A stretch of 56,223 nucleotides of DNA from Oscillospiraceae bacterium (GTDB lineage Bacteria; Bacillota; Clostridia; Oscillospirales; Oscillospiraceae), in NCBI GenBank assembly GCA_015067765.1, contig SVLV01000008.1:1-56223 (forward strand), given 5' to 3'. The notes below the pieces were generated by a model. It made no database searches. It had not been told where the DNA came from and saw only the letters and a program-made list of their open reading frames with translations. A program made the translations under genes and the position numbers. The number at the start of each line of letters is the position of its first letter. Position 1 is the first letter of the stretch. Below are positions 24,556-34,268 of the stretch, in pieces.

Positions 24556-25500
24556 CTAGGATAAGCCCTGAGCGGTGAGATATTCTGTCGCATTTTGCAG
24601 ACCCTGTTGGAAATCGGGTTCTTTTTCCCACAGGACCCAATGAATCTTTTCGTTGCGGCGCAACCAGGTCAGCTGCCGCTTGGCATATTGCCGGGACCGG
24701 AGTTTGACTTCCTCCACGGCCTCCTGCACCGTACATTCGCCGCGGCGGACGGCCAAAAACTGCTTGTAACCGATGGCCTGCAGGGCAGTTGCCTCCTCCG
24801 CCACTCCGCCGGCCAGAAGCTGCTCCACCTCCTGCAGCAGTCCCTGCTGCACCATCTGATCCACCCGCCGGTCAATGCGGGCCTTCAGATCCGCCCGATC
24901 CCGAAAGGACAGGCCGATATACAGCGCCTCATAGCGGTCCGGCTTCTGCTGGGTCATGGCGTTGTGCTCCGTCATGGTATGACCCGTCTCCTGCCACACC
25001 TCCAGCGCCCGCAGGATACGCTTTTCATCTCCCGGATGCAGCCGCCGGGCAGTTTCCGGGTCCACGGCCCGCAGCTGCTCCAGCAGCGGCTCGATGCCGG
25101 TTTCCTCCAGTTGCTTTTGCAGCTTGCGGCGGATCTCACCCTCGCTGCTGCCGGGCGCAAAAGCATTGCCCCGCACCAGCGCATCCAGATACAGGCCTGT
25201 ACCGCCCACCAGCACAGGCAGCTTGCCCCGGGCCAGAATATCCTGAATGCAGGCATCTGCCGCCTGCGCGAAGCGCGCTACAGACCACTGCTCATCGGGA
25301 TCGGCTATGGCGATCATATGATGAGGGACTCCCTCCATCTCCTCCTCTGTCGGGGCAGCCGTACCGATGGTCATTCCCCGGTAGATCTGCATGGAGTCCA
25401 CAGAGACCACTTCCCCACCGAAGGCCTTGGCCAGCGCCACGCCCATTCGGGTCTTGCCGGAGGCGGTGGGGCCTACGACACAGAGGATGCGATCCTGCAT
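24556..25500 (-). CDS. miaA: tRNA dimethylallyltransferase MiaA
   Basis: Transfers a dimethylallyl group to adenosine 37 of tRNAs that read UNN codons. The P-loop GPTASGKT (about 9-16), DSMQIYRGMTIGTA (about 35-48) and LVGGTGLYLDAL (about 96-107) are typical. Length is 314 residues. It acts before MiaB, whose gene is at the head of the same cluster, and lies 27 bases after mutL. Confidence 0.97.
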   Translation of the reverse strand: MQDRILCVVGPTASGKTRMGVALAKAFGGEVVSVDSMQIYRGMTIGTAAPTEEEMEGVPHHMIAIADPDEQWSVARFAQAADACIQDILARGKLPVLVGGTGLYLDALVRGNAFAPGSSEGEIRRKLQKQLEETGIEPLLEQLRAVDPETARRLHPGDEKRILRALEVWQETGHTMTEHNAMTQQKPDRYEALYIGLSFRDRADLKARIDRRVDQMVQQGLLQEVEQLLAGGVAEEATALQAIGYKQFLAVRRGECTVQEAVEEVKLRSRQYAKRQLTWLRRNEKIHWVLWEKEPDFQQGLQNATEYLTAQGLS

Positions 25501-25527
25501 GGAAGTCTCTCCTTTCCCATCAGCGGA

Positions 25528-27480
25528 CTATGCCCGCTTGAACATTTTTTCGATCTCGTATCGGGTCATCTGCACCGCCACGGGCCGGCCGTGGGGGCAA
25601 TACCGGATCCGGCCGCTCTGCACCTGCTCCACCAGCACAGCCAGTTCCGCAGGGTCGGAGTGCATCCCCGCCTTGATGGCGGATTTGCAGGCCATGGTCT
25701 GCAGCAGGCTGTCCCGCGCACTCTCCGGGTCCACATGACCCAGGCGCAGGCCCTGTGCCAGTTCCTCCAGCGTGGCAGCTGCCTCGCCGGTGGGAATCTG
25801 AGAGGGGATCTCCCGCACCAGAATGGTACTGTCGCCAAAATCCTCGCAGGCAAACCCGAACTGGTGCAGCGTATCCAATCCCATCAGGATCGCCTCATGA
25901 TCCTCGGCAGACAGGGTCACCGCCAGCGGTGCCAGCAGTGTCTGTGCCATCAGCGGCTCAGTATTCTCCTTCAGCCGATCGAAGCGGATCCGCTCGTGGG
26001 CGGCATGCTTGTCGATCAAGTGGATGTTGTCCCGGTCATCCTGACAGATGATATAGGTCTCCAGCACCTCGCCCACAATGCGCCAGGGGGCCTCCCCGGG
26101 CTGCAGCGACTGCTGACTCTCTTCCATGGGAAGTTCCACCATCTGCTGCTCCGGAGCAGGCAACTGCACCGGCGTTTTCTCCACAGCAGGTGCTCTGCTG
26201 TACTCCGGCTCCACCGGTTGACAGATGGAGGATTCCTGCTGCACCGGCTTCACATCGCACACCGGCAGCTTCTCATCAGGAGACACCGTGGAGGGGCGGG
26301 CCACATAGGACCCTAACGGCCGCCGCTCCTCCGCCTGCGGAGAGGTCTTATCCTTAAACTGCTGGACCGTCATGGTCTGATAGAAACTCTCCTGCCGCGG
26401 CGCAGAGCGGACAGCAGGGGCACTCTGTGCAGCAGGCTGCGCCACCGGACGGGTCTGCGGTACAGGCCGCACCTGCGGCTGGGCCGGTTTCTCACCGGCC
26501 GTCAGCTGGTCCAGAATCGTATGATATACCGCGTCAAACACGGATTTGTCGCTGAGGAATTTCACCACCGTCTTGGCGGGATGCACATTCACATCCACCT
26601 GATCGGCGGGCAGGGTAATCTGCAGCACGCAGCCGGGGAATTTCCCCTTCAGCAGGCGGTTGCGGTAGGCTTCCTCCAGAGCGGCAGTCAGCAGCTGGCT
26701 CTTCACCAGGCGGCCGTTGACAAAGAAGATCTGTCGGGCACGGGTTCCGTGACCGGCCAGCGGCTTGGTGACAAAGCCCTCCACTGCGATCTCCCCGCCG
26801 GTTCCCCGGACAGGAAGCAGGTTCAGGGCAAAGTCTCTGCCCAGCGCTGCATAGATGGCGGAGTGCAGCTTCCCGTCACCGGGGGTGTGCAGCACAGAGC
26901 TGCCATCCCGGATCAGTTGGAAGGAGATTTCCGGATGGCTGAGTGCCAGCTGGGTGACGATGTTGGTGATGGCGCTGGCTTCAGCAGAATCCCGGCGCAT
27001 AAATTTCATGCGGGCCGGGGTGTTGAAGAACAGGTCCCGCACGCAGATGGTGGTGCCCTCCGGGCATCCGATCTCGCAGACCTGCTCGGCCACGCCACCC
27101 TCCAAATGCAGAGAGGCGCCGCTGGCAGCCCCCTTCTCCCGGGAGAGAATGTCCACCCGGGAAACCGCCGCAATCGCAGCCAACGCTTCTCCACGGAAGC
27201 CCAGCGTACCAATGGCGGCCAGATCCTCCGCTTCGCGCAGCTTACTGGTGGCATGACGCAGGAAGGCGGTAGGCAGCTGCTCCGGCGCAATGCCGCAGCC
27301 GTTGTCAGTGACCCGCAGATAGGTCAGGCCGCCATTCTGCAGCTCCACCACCACGGCGCCGGCACCGGCATCCATGGCATTTTCCAGCAGTTCCTTCACC
27401 ACGCTGGCAGGGCGCTCCACCACCTCACCGGCAGCAATCAGATCTGCCACATGGGGTGCAAGACATTGAATCTGGGGCAT
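25528..27480 (-). CDS. mutL: DNA mismatch repair protein MutL
   Basis: GHKL ATPase of 650 residues that couples MutS to strand removal. The N-terminal motifs are complete (ELLENAMDAGA, DNGCGI, GFRGEALAAI). A Pro/Gln-rich linker of about 100 residues follows, then the dimerisation/endonuclease domain. The metal motif reads DKHAAHERIRFD where the consensus is DQHAxxExxxxE, so the last acidic residue is Asp rather than Glu. CPHGRP near the end is the second metal motif, so nicking activity is likely. It follows mutS by 37 bases. Confidence 0.97.
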   Translation of the reverse strand: MPQIQCLAPHVADLIAAGEVVERPASVVKELLENAMDAGAGAVVVELQNGGLTYLRVTDNGCGIAPEQLPTAFLRHATSKLREAEDLAAIGTLGFRGEALAAIAAVSRVDILSREKGAASGASLHLEGGVAEQVCEIGCPEGTTICVRDLFFNTPARMKFMRRDSAEASAITNIVTQLALSHPEISFQLIRDGSSVLHTPGDGKLHSAIYAALGRDFALNLLPVRGTGGEIAVEGFVTKPLAGHGTRARQIFFVNGRLVKSQLLTAALEEAYRNRLLKGKFPGCVLQITLPADQVDVNVHPAKTVVKFLSDKSVFDAVYHTILDQLTAGEKPAQPQVRPVPQTRPVAQPAAQSAPAVRSAPRQESFYQTMTVQQFKDKTSPQAEERRPLGSYVARPSTVSPDEKLPVCDVKPVQQESSICQPVEPEYSRAPAVEKTPVQLPAPEQQMVELPMEESQQSLQPGEAPWRIVGEVLETYIICQDDRDNIHLIDKHAAHERIRFDRLKENTEPLMAQTLLAPLAVTLSAEDHEAILMGLDTLHQFGFACEDFGDSTILVREIPSQIPTGEAAATLEELAQGLRLGHVDPESARDSLLQTMACKSAIKAGMHSDPAELAVLVEQVQSGRIRYCPHGRPVAVQMTRYEIEKMFKRA

Positions 27481-27517
27481 GGAACGTTCCTCCTTCTCGG
27501 TTGCCGCGTCGATGCGG

Positions 27518-30109
27518 TCAGTTCAGCTTTTGTTTCAGTTCGTACAGCAGCGTCAGCGCCTCCAGGGGGCTGAGGGTATCCACCTGCTCCCGCCGCAGAC
27601 GGCTCAGGACCTCCTCTTCCGCCACAGCGGTCAGAGAGATCTGATCGTCCTGCACCGGTGCTGCATGGGGTACGGCCGCAGCCGTCTCCAGCTCCTGCAG
27701 GATGGTCTTGGCCCGGCGCAGCACCTCCTCCGGCACACCTGCCAGACGGGCTACCTCGATGCCGTAGCTGCGGTCGGCGCCTCCGGGGATGATTTTGCGC
27801 AGGAAGATAATTTCCTCTCCCCGGGTGCGCACGGCAATATTGTAGTTCTTCACGCCGGGTAGCTCCTGCTCCATATCCGTCAGCTCGTGGTAGTGGGTGG
27901 CAAAGAGTGTCTTTGCTCCCAGCCGCCGGGGATCGGCGCAGTGCTCCAGTACTGCGCGGGCAATGGACATACCGTCGAAGGTCGAGGTACCCCGTCCGAT
28001 CTCGTCCAACACCAACAGGCTGTCCCGGGTGGCGGACTTGAGGATCTGGGAGACCTCCGTCATCTCCACCATGAAAGTGGACTGGCCGGCGGACAGATTG
28101 TCACTGGCTCCGATGCGGGTGAAGATCCGGTCCACCACGCCCAAATGGGCAGAGGATGCCGGCACAAAGGATCCGATCTGTGCCATCAGTACGATCAGCG
28201 CCACCTGACGCATATAGGTGGACTTACCGGCCATATTGGGTCCGGTGATGATGGCCGCACGGTTTTCGCTGCGGCCCATATAGGTATCGTTGGGGACAAA
28301 CAGACTGCCGCTGCGCATCCGCTCCACCACCGGGTGGCGACCGTCGGCGATCTCCAGCACACCGGAATCATCCACCACAGGGCAGCAATAGTTGTTCTTC
28401 ACCGCCACAGCGGCCAGTGAACACAGGGCATCCAGCTCCGCCACAGCGGCAGCGGACTCCTGCACCCGGGCCACGTGGGAGGCGATCTCCAGCCGCAGGT
28501 TGTTGAAAATCTCATATTCCAGGGCGCCGATCCGGTCAGAGGCGGCAAGGATCTCATGCTCCAGATCTTTCAGTTCCTGGGTGATATAGCGCTCTCCGTT
28601 GACCAGCGTCTGCTTGCGGATATAGGTGTCAGGCACCTGATCCCGGAAGGAGTTGGAAACTTCAATATAGTAGCCAAACACCTTGTTGTAACCGATCTTC
28701 AGCGTACGGATACCGGTGCGCTCCTTCTCCGCCGCCTCCATGGAGGCCATGATGCCCTTTCCGCCGTGGAGGATCTGGCGCAGCCGGTCCACTTCCGGAT
28801 CAAAACCGTCCCGGACCATCTCGCCTTCCCGCACGGAGAAGGGCGGCTCATCCTGCAGCGTCCGTGCGATCTTCTCAGCCAGATCCGTCAGTGGATCCAG
28901 CTGTTGGCACAGCTCCCGCAAACGGCCCTTATCGAAACCGGCCAGTTGTTCCCGCAGAGCCGGCAGCTTCTCCATGGCCAGGCGCAGGGACACCAGATCC
29001 CGGCCGCCGGCAGATCCGTATACGATGCGGCCCATCAGGCGCTCCATATCGCTGATGCCCGTCAGGGCCAAAATCAGTTCCTCACGGGCCACCGTGTGCT
29101 CCACCAGCTGCCGCACCGCCTCCAACCGGCGGTTGATGGCCGTGGGAGACAGCAGGGGACGCTCCAGGAAGCTGCGCAGCATTCGTCCGCCCATGGCGGT
29201 CTTTGTTTTATCCAGCACCCACAGCAGGCTTCCCTTTTTCTCCTTGTCCCGCAGCGTCTCGGTCAGTTCCAGATTGCGGCGGGTATCCAGATCCAGTTCC
29301 ATAAACTGACCCTGCTGGTAGTATTCCAGTGAGTCGATGTGGCCCAATTCCGTTTTTTGGGTCTCATAGAGATAGCACAGCACGCTGCCCAAAGCCAGTG
29401 CGGCGGCGGGATTGCTGCGTGGCAGACGCGTCAGCGCCTCTTCTCCAAACTGAAGGCGAATGGCCTTTTCCGCCTGTTCCATGGCGGTCTTGCGCTTCTC
29501 CCGGTGGCAGCGGAACTTCTCCTCCAGGATCTCCTGCAGCGACGGGCAGAACCAAGCGCCCTCATTAAGCACCGCTTCCGCGGGAGAAAAACGCCCCAGC
29601 TCATTGACCAGATGCTCCAACCGCTGGGCTCCGGCAAAGGCGGTAGCATGGGTCTTGCCGGTAGAGATATCGCAGACGGCAAATCCGGCGAAATCGTCAT
29701 CCAGATAGAGGCCTGCACAGAAATTGCTGCGGCCTGCCTCCAGCGAGGTCTCATCCAGTACCGTGCCGGGCGTCACCACGCGGATGATGTCCCGCTTGAC
29801 CAGCCCCTTCGTGGTGGCGGGGTCCTCCATCTGCTCACAGATGGCCACCTTGTAGCCCTTGGCAATCAGCCGGGCGATATAGGAGTCCGCCGCGTGATAG
29901 GGGATGCCGCACATGGGCAGTTTCTCCTCAAAGGATTTGTTTTTATCCTTATCGCGGGTGGTCAGCGTCAGATCCAGTTCCCGGGAGGCCGTTTTCGCAT
30001 CGGGACCGAACATCTCATAGAAGTCGCCCAGACGGAAGAAGAGAATGGCATCCTGATTCTGTTCTTTGATTTCCATGTACTGGCGCATCATCGGGGTCAA
30101 CTCAGCCAT
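27518..30109 (-). CDS. mutS: DNA mismatch repair protein MutS
   Basis: Mismatch recognition ATPase of 863 residues. The wedge motif GDFYEMF (about 32-38) is present, as are the Walker A GPNMAGKSTYMRQ (about 611-623) and Walker B with DEIGRGTSTFDG. The start at 30109 is preferred since GAAGGAGAGG lies upstream; an in-frame ATG at 30142 lacks a site. It follows miaB by 78 bases, in a spacer that carries DnaA-box-like repeats. Confidence 0.97.
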   Translation of the reverse strand: MAELTPMMRQYMEIKEQNQDAILFFRLGDFYEMFGPDAKTASRELDLTLTTRDKDKNKSFEEKLPMCGIPYHAADSYIARLIAKGYKVAICEQMEDPATTKGLVKRDIIRVVTPGTVLDETSLEAGRSNFCAGLYLDDDFAGFAVCDISTGKTHATAFAGAQRLEHLVNELGRFSPAEAVLNEGAWFCPSLQEILEEKFRCHREKRKTAMEQAEKAIRLQFGEEALTRLPRSNPAAALALGSVLCYLYETQKTELGHIDSLEYYQQGQFMELDLDTRRNLELTETLRDKEKKGSLLWVLDKTKTAMGGRMLRSFLERPLLSPTAINRRLEAVRQLVEHTVAREELILALTGISDMERLMGRIVYGSAGGRDLVSLRLAMEKLPALREQLAGFDKGRLRELCQQLDPLTDLAEKIARTLQDEPPFSVREGEMVRDGFDPEVDRLRQILHGGKGIMASMEAAEKERTGIRTLKIGYNKVFGYYIEVSNSFRDQVPDTYIRKQTLVNGERYITQELKDLEHEILAASDRIGALEYEIFNNLRLEIASHVARVQESAAAVAELDALCSLAAVAVKNNYCCPVVDDSGVLEIADGRHPVVERMRSGSLFVPNDTYMGRSENRAAIITGPNMAGKSTYMRQVALIVLMAQIGSFVPASSAHLGVVDRIFTRIGASDNLSAGQSTFMVEMTEVSQILKSATRDSLLVLDEIGRGTSTFDGMSIARAVLEHCADPRRLGAKTLFATHYHELTDMEQELPGVKNYNIAVRTRGEEIIFLRKIIPGGADRSYGIEVARLAGVPEEVLRRAKTILQELETAAAVPHAAPVQDDQISLTAVAEEEVLSRLRREQVDTLSPLEALTLLYELKQKLN

Positions 30110-30155
30110 TGTATGTCCTCTCCTTCTTTCGTTTATGAGCATATCCTCAAGTTGT

Positions 30156-30176
30156 TGTGGAAAACTTCGTGGAAAA
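30156..30176. promoter_or_regulatory. Two DnaA-box-like repeats between miaB and mutS
   Basis: TGTGGAAAA (30156-30164, complement TTTTCCACA) fits the DnaA box TTWTNCACA, and CGTGGAAAA (30168-30176) differs by one base. They are 12 bases apart, the same spacing as in the parE-proB gap. Confidence 0.4.
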
Positions 30177-30187
30177 GTGTAAAAATT

Positions 30188-31600
30188 TTAGGTCAGCTCC
30201 CCAAAAAGCGCCCATGTATTGCTGTCGGTGATCTTCACCTGCCGGTACTGACCGATGGCAGAGGCGTCACCTACCAGATGCACCAGCCGACCACCGGCAG
30301 TGCGGGAGGACAAAGGCCAGCGCGCATCCTCCGTGGTACCGTCCACCAGGACGGTAACGGTCTGCCCCACATACTGGGCATGGAGACGGGCCGAAATCTC
30401 ATTTTGTGTCTGACACAAGGTATCAAACCACTTCTGCTTTTCACTGCGAGGCACAGGATCCTCCATGCGGGCAGCGGGGGTGCCGGGACGGGGGGAGAAA
30501 ATGAAAGTGAACAGTGCGTCAAATTCCACCTGCCGCACCAGCTCCACAGTTTCCATGGCCTCCTCCTCAGTCTCACCGGGGAATCCGATGATCACATCGC
30601 TGGTCAACACCAGATCCGGCATCACCTTGCGGGCATAACCGATCAGATCCAGATAGCCGGCCCGGTTGTAGGGGCGGTTCATGGCCCGCAGCACCCGGTC
30701 ATTTCCGGACTGAACCGGCAGGTGAAGCTGCTTGGCCACATGCTTACAGCGGGCCATGGTATCAAACAGTTTATAGGTAGCATCCTTGGGCTGGGAAGAC
30801 ATGAAGCGGATCAAATAGTCGCCGGGGATCTGGTCGATGGCAGAGAGCAGATCTGCAAAATCATACTCGATCTCCAGATCCTTGCCATAGGAATTGACAT
30901 TCTGCCCCAGCAGCGTGATCTCCTTATAACCCTCCTGCACCAGCTGCCGTACCTCTTCCAGAATCCGCTCCGGATCACGGCTCCGCTCCCTGCCGCGCAC
31001 ATAGGGCACGATGCAATAGGAGCAGAAATTGTTGCAGCCGTACATGATGGAGACCCAGGCCTTGATGTCACCCTCCCGCACAATGGGCGTACCCTCTGCA
31101 ATGGAACCATGTTCCTCCTCCACCGAGAACACGCGGCCGCGGCGGGTATAGACCTGGTACAATAGCTCCGGGAATTTCCACATGGCCTGCGGGCCAAAAA
31201 CCAGATCCACATGACGGTAGGACTGGCGCACTTTCTGCGCCACTTCCGGCCGCTGTGCCATGCAGCCGCACAGGCAGATGATCTGCTGCGGGTTGGCCTT
31301 TTTGCTGTGGGTCAAAGCGCCCAGTGTGCCGTATACCCGCTTTTCCGCGTGGTCGCGAATGGCACAGGTATTCAGCACCACAATGTCGGCCCGATCCGGC
31401 TCATCGGTAAATTCACAGCCCATGGCTTTCAGCATGCCCATAATATGCTGACTGTCGGCTACATTCTGCTGGCAGCCGAAGGTATCCACCAATGCCAGGG
31501 GTGTCTTGCCCTGCTGACTGTGGATTCCAGCCAGTTTTTCTTCAAATTCACGCTGGCGCTGCACCTGTGCTTCGTCCAGCAGTACCTTTCTTCTTTCCAA
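30188..31600 (-). CDS. miaB: tRNA-2-methylthio-N6-dimethylallyladenosine synthase MiaB
   Basis: Radical SAM methylthiotransferase of 470 residues that modifies adenosine 37 after MiaA. Three cysteines of the N-terminal auxiliary cluster (FGCQQN, NTCAIR, CGCMAQ) and the radical SAM motif CSYCIVPYVRG are visible, plus a C-terminal TRAM domain. The start codon is TTG (31598-31600) with GGAGGG upstream, and a small hairpin (31614-31629) lies just before the site. It heads the miaB-mutS-mutL-miaA-hfq cluster. Confidence 0.96.
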   Translation of the reverse strand: MERRKVLLDEAQVQRQREFEEKLAGIHSQQGKTPLALVDTFGCQQNVADSQHIMGMLKAMGCEFTDEPDRADIVVLNTCAIRDHAEKRVYGTLGALTHSKKANPQQIICLCGCMAQRPEVAQKVRQSYRHVDLVFGPQAMWKFPELLYQVYTRRGRVFSVEEEHGSIAEGTPIVREGDIKAWVSIMYGCNNFCSYCIVPYVRGRERSRDPERILEEVRQLVQEGYKEITLLGQNVNSYGKDLEIEYDFADLLSAIDQIPGDYLIRFMSSQPKDATYKLFDTMARCKHVAKQLHLPVQSGNDRVLRAMNRPYNRAGYLDLIGYARKVMPDLVLTSDVIIGFPGETEEEAMETVELVRQVEFDALFTFIFSPRPGTPAARMEDPVPRSEKQKWFDTLCQTQNEISARLHAQYVGQTVTVLVDGTTEDARWPLSSRTAGGRLVHLVGDASAIGQYRQVKITDSNTWALFGELT

Positions 31601-31651
31601 GAGAACCCTCCCTGTTGGCTCAAGCCAACACTATGCCACTTTAATTAAGAA

Positions 31652-31680
31652 ATTATATCATAAAGCGGCTTGCAGTACAA
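31652..31680 (-). promoter_or_regulatory. Promoter of the miaB cluster
   Basis: On the minus strand TTGTAC (31675-31680) is 17 bases from TATAAT (31652-31657). Confidence 0.8.
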
Positions 31681-31710
31681 GAAAGAGCCCGTGAAAAAAT
31701 TGCTTTTCCG

Positions 31711-31739
31711 TTGCAAATTTTCTCCGGATAGGATATGAT
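31711..31739 (+). promoter_or_regulatory. lspA promoter
   Basis: TTGCAA (31711-31716), 17 bases, TATGAT (31734-31739), followed by the lspA leader. Confidence 0.8.
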
Positions 31740-31775
31740 ACCAACAATGAAACATTTCTGACGAAGGGATCGCCT

Positions 31776-32276
31776 ATGTGGAATATTTTGGTCATTATCC
31801 TGCTGATCGGATCGGATCAGCTGCTGAAGTACTGGACTGTCACTGCGCTGGAATTGGGAGAATCTGTTCCGTTTCTCCCCGGTCTGATGCAGCTGACCCG
31901 CGTCCATAATTACGGGGCCGCCTGGTCCAGTTTCTCCGGCCAAACCCTCTTTCTCGTGACGGTGAATGTGGTAATGCTGGCCGCAGTTGCGTGGGCCCTG
32001 TGGAAACTCGTGCGTCATCCTCTGGGCAGAATTGCCGGTCTGCTGATCCTTGGCGGCGGTCTGGGCAATGTGATTGACCGCGTCTGGCATGGATATGTGG
32101 TGGACATGTTTGATCTGCTGTTATTTGAATATCCCGTGTTCAATGTGGCGGATTGCTTTGTGGTAGTGGGCGTGATTCTTGGCGCCATCTACTACCTTTG
32201 GTTCTATGAGAAATATGACAAGCCGATTAAGAAGGAGTCTGACAATGGAGCCCACGACCCTGCAGATCACAACTGA
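31776..32276 (+). CDS. lspA: Lipoprotein signal peptidase (signal peptidase II)
   Basis: Membrane aspartyl protease of 166 residues that cuts the signal peptide of lipoproteins after lipidation. Four membrane helices are evident. The catalytic aspartates are in GNVIDR (about 97-102) and FNVADC (about 123-128), and the NYGAAWS motif is in the expected place. It should process the lipoproteins encoded elsewhere in this window. Its 3' end overlaps the pseudouridine synthase gene by 32 bases in another frame. Confidence 0.96.
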   Translation: MWNILVIILLIGSDQLLKYWTVTALELGESVPFLPGLMQLTRVHNYGAAWSSFSGQTLFLVTVNVVMLAAVAWALWKLVRHPLGRIAGLLILGGGLGNVIDRVWHGYVVDMFDLLLFEYPVFNVADCFVVVGVILGAIYYLWFYEKYDKPIKKESDNGAHDPADHN

Positions 32277-33162
32277 AGAGGCTGGTCTGCGGCTGGATAG
32301 CTTTCTGGCTGCCCGACTGGAGGGAATCACTCGCTCACAGGCTGCCCGACTGTTGAAAGAAGGTGCCATCACCTGTGATGGGAAGATCCTGACCAAGAGT
32401 CATCTGACCGCTGCAGGTCAGACGATTTCTGTGCTGCTTCCTGAGGCCGCGGAAACCGAGGTCGTCCCCCAGGAAATTCCACTTTCCGTGGTCTATGAGG
32501 ACAGTGACGTGATTGTGGTGAATAAGCCCGTCGGACTTGTGGTCCATCCCGCTCCGGGCCATCCGGACGGCACTTTGGTCAATGCCCTGCTGCACCACTG
32601 CGGGGACAGCCTCTCCGGCATTGGCGGAGAAAAACGCCCCGGTATCGTGCATCGCATCGACCGGGACACCAGCGGCCTGATTATTGCCGCCAAAAACGAC
32701 ACCGCCCATCTCGGTTTGGCCGCTCAGCTGGCGGATCACACATTGGCCCGCACCTATGAGTGTCTGGCCATCGGGAACTTCCGCGAGGACAGCGGCACCA
32801 TCGATGCCCCCATCGGCCGCCACCCTACCGACCGAAAGAAGATGACGGTAACCACCCACAACAGCCGCCATGCCATTACCCATTGGGAGGTCGTCGCCCG
32901 TTATCCCGGCGTGACGCACCTGCGTTGTCGGTTGGAGACGGGACGCACCCATCAGATCCGTGTTCATTTGGCCCACATTGGACATCCTATACTGGGGGAT
33001 ACGGTGTACGGCAACAAAAAGCCTGTACCCGACTTGACCGGCCAGTGCCTCCACGCCGTGGGACTGCAATTTCTGCACCCCCGCACCGGAGAAATGATCG
33101 CCCTCTCCTGTCCGTTGCCGGAAGAGTTTGAGCGGGCGTTGGCAAAGCTCCGCAGCAGATAA
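32245..33162 (+). CDS. RluA family pseudouridine synthase (RluD-like)
   Basis: Modifies uridines in rRNA or tRNA; 305 residues. An S4 RNA-binding domain (about 10-70, LRLDSFLAARLEGITRSQAA) is followed by the catalytic domain with HRIDRDTSG, whose second aspartate is the nucleophile. RLETGRTHQIRVH is the other family motif. The ATG at 32245 has AAGGAG eight bases upstream, inside lspA. The lspA-rluD pair is common in Firmicutes. Confidence 0.95.
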   Translation: MEPTTLQITTEEAGLRLDSFLAARLEGITRSQAARLLKEGAITCDGKILTKSHLTAAGQTISVLLPEAAETEVVPQEIPLSVVYEDSDVIVVNKPVGLVVHPAPGHPDGTLVNALLHHCGDSLSGIGGEKRPGIVHRIDRDTSGLIIAAKNDTAHLGLAAQLADHTLARTYECLAIGNFREDSGTIDAPIGRHPTDRKKMTVTTHNSRHAITHWEVVARYPGVTHLRCRLETGRTHQIRVHLAHIGHPILGDTVYGNKKPVPDLTGQCLHAVGLQFLHPRTGEMIALSCPLPEEFERALAKLRSR

Positions 33163-33173
33163 GAAGCAAAAGA

Positions 33174-33204
33174 GGATCCGCTAAATGTGCGGATCCCCTT
33201 TTTT
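33174..33204 (+). terminator. Terminator of the lspA-rluD operon
   Basis: An 8-bp perfect stem (GGATCCGC/GCGGATCC) with a seven-base loop and a TTTTTT run, 11 bases after the stop codon. Confidence 0.82.
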
Positions 33205-33230
33205 GACAATATTGCACACCAGCAAAATAA

Positions 33231-33260
33231 AACAGCGACAGACAAAAGTCTGTCGCTGTT
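33231..33260 (-). terminator. Terminator of the dipeptide transport operon
   Basis: A 13-bp perfect stem (AACAGCGACAGAC and its complement) with a four-base loop, followed on the minus strand by TTTATTTTG. Confidence 0.82.
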
Positions 33261-33302
33261 TCTGTTCGCTTTGATCCAAAGATCTCCAGCAAAATCCTTT
33301 GC

Positions 33303-34265
33303 TTAGCGCAGGTGGCAAGCCACGAAGTGGCCGGGAGCAACCTCGCGCAGGGGAGCGGAGTCGATATGGCAACGCTCCTCGCAGATATCGCAGCGAGCTG
33401 CGAAACGGCAGCCGGGCTTGGGATCGATGGGGCTGACAACCTCACCACGGATGGTCTGAATCTCCTTGTTACGCATGGCGATATCAGGCTCGGGGATGGC
33501 GGACAGCAGGGCCTTGGTGTAGGGGTGGATGGGGTTAGCAAACAGCTCGTCGGAGCTGGCATACTCCAGGCACTGGCCCAGGTACATAACCATGATGTTG
33601 TCAGAGATGTGCTTAACAACGCTCAGGTCATGGGTAACGAACATGTAGGTCAGGTTCATCTCATCCTGCAGGTCCATCAGCAGGTTCAGGATCTGAGCCT
33701 GAATGGACACGTCCAGAGCGGAGACGGGCTCATCGCAAACGATGAACTTGGGGTTCACGGACAGTGCACGGGCAACGCCGATACGCTGACGGCGACCACC
33801 GTCCAGCTCATGGGGATAGGCAGCAGCATAACGGCGGGCCAGACCGACGGTATCCATCAGCTTAGCAGCGCGGTTATAGATCTCCTGCTTGGAAGACAGG
33901 GTCTTGTTGATGACCATGTACTCGGCAATAATCTCGATGACGGTCTTACGGGGATCCAGGCTGGCGTAAGGATCCTGGAAGATGATCTGCATCTCCTTGC
34001 GCATGTCCTTCATCTGCTTATTGTTGTACTTGGTGATATCCTGACCATTGTACAGGATCTGGCCGGAAGTGGGCTCGATCAGGCGCAGGATGGTACGGCC
34101 CAGGGTGGACTTACCGCAGCCGGACTCACCGACGACGCCGATAGTCTCACCGGCATAGACCTTCATGTTGATGCCGTCAACAGCATGCAGGAAGGACTTG
34201 TCGCCTACCTTGAAATACTTCTTAAGGTCTACGGTTTCAATCAGAGGAATTCTTTCTTCTGCCAT
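33303..34265 (-). CDS. Oligopeptide/dipeptide ABC transporter ATPase (DppF/OppF)
   Basis: One of two ATPases of the peptide importer, 320 residues. Walker [10 protein letters not shown], the signature [13 protein letters not shown] (DGG in place of the usual SGG), and Walker [13 protein letters not shown] are present. The C-terminal oligopeptide-transport region has four cysteines ([15 protein letters not shown]) that in relatives hold an iron-sulfur cluster. It is the last gene of the operon, three bases after dppD. Confidence 0.95.
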   Translation of the reverse strand: MAEERIPLIETVDLKKYFKVGDKSFLHAVDGINMKVYAGETIGVVGESGCGKSTLGRTILRLIEPTSGQILYNGQDITKYNNKQMKDMRKEMQIIFQDPYASLDPRKTVIEIIAEYMVINKTLSSKQEIYNRAAKLMDTVGLARRYAAAYPHELDGGRRQRIGVARALSVNPKFIVCDEPVSALDVSIQAQILNLLMDLQDEMNLTYMFVTHDLSVVKHISDNIMVMYLGQCLEYASSDELFANPIHPYTKALLSAIPEPDIAMRNKEIQTIRGEVVSPIDPKPGCRFAARCDICEERCHIDSAPLREVAPGHFVACHLR

Positions 34266-34268
34266 GAC

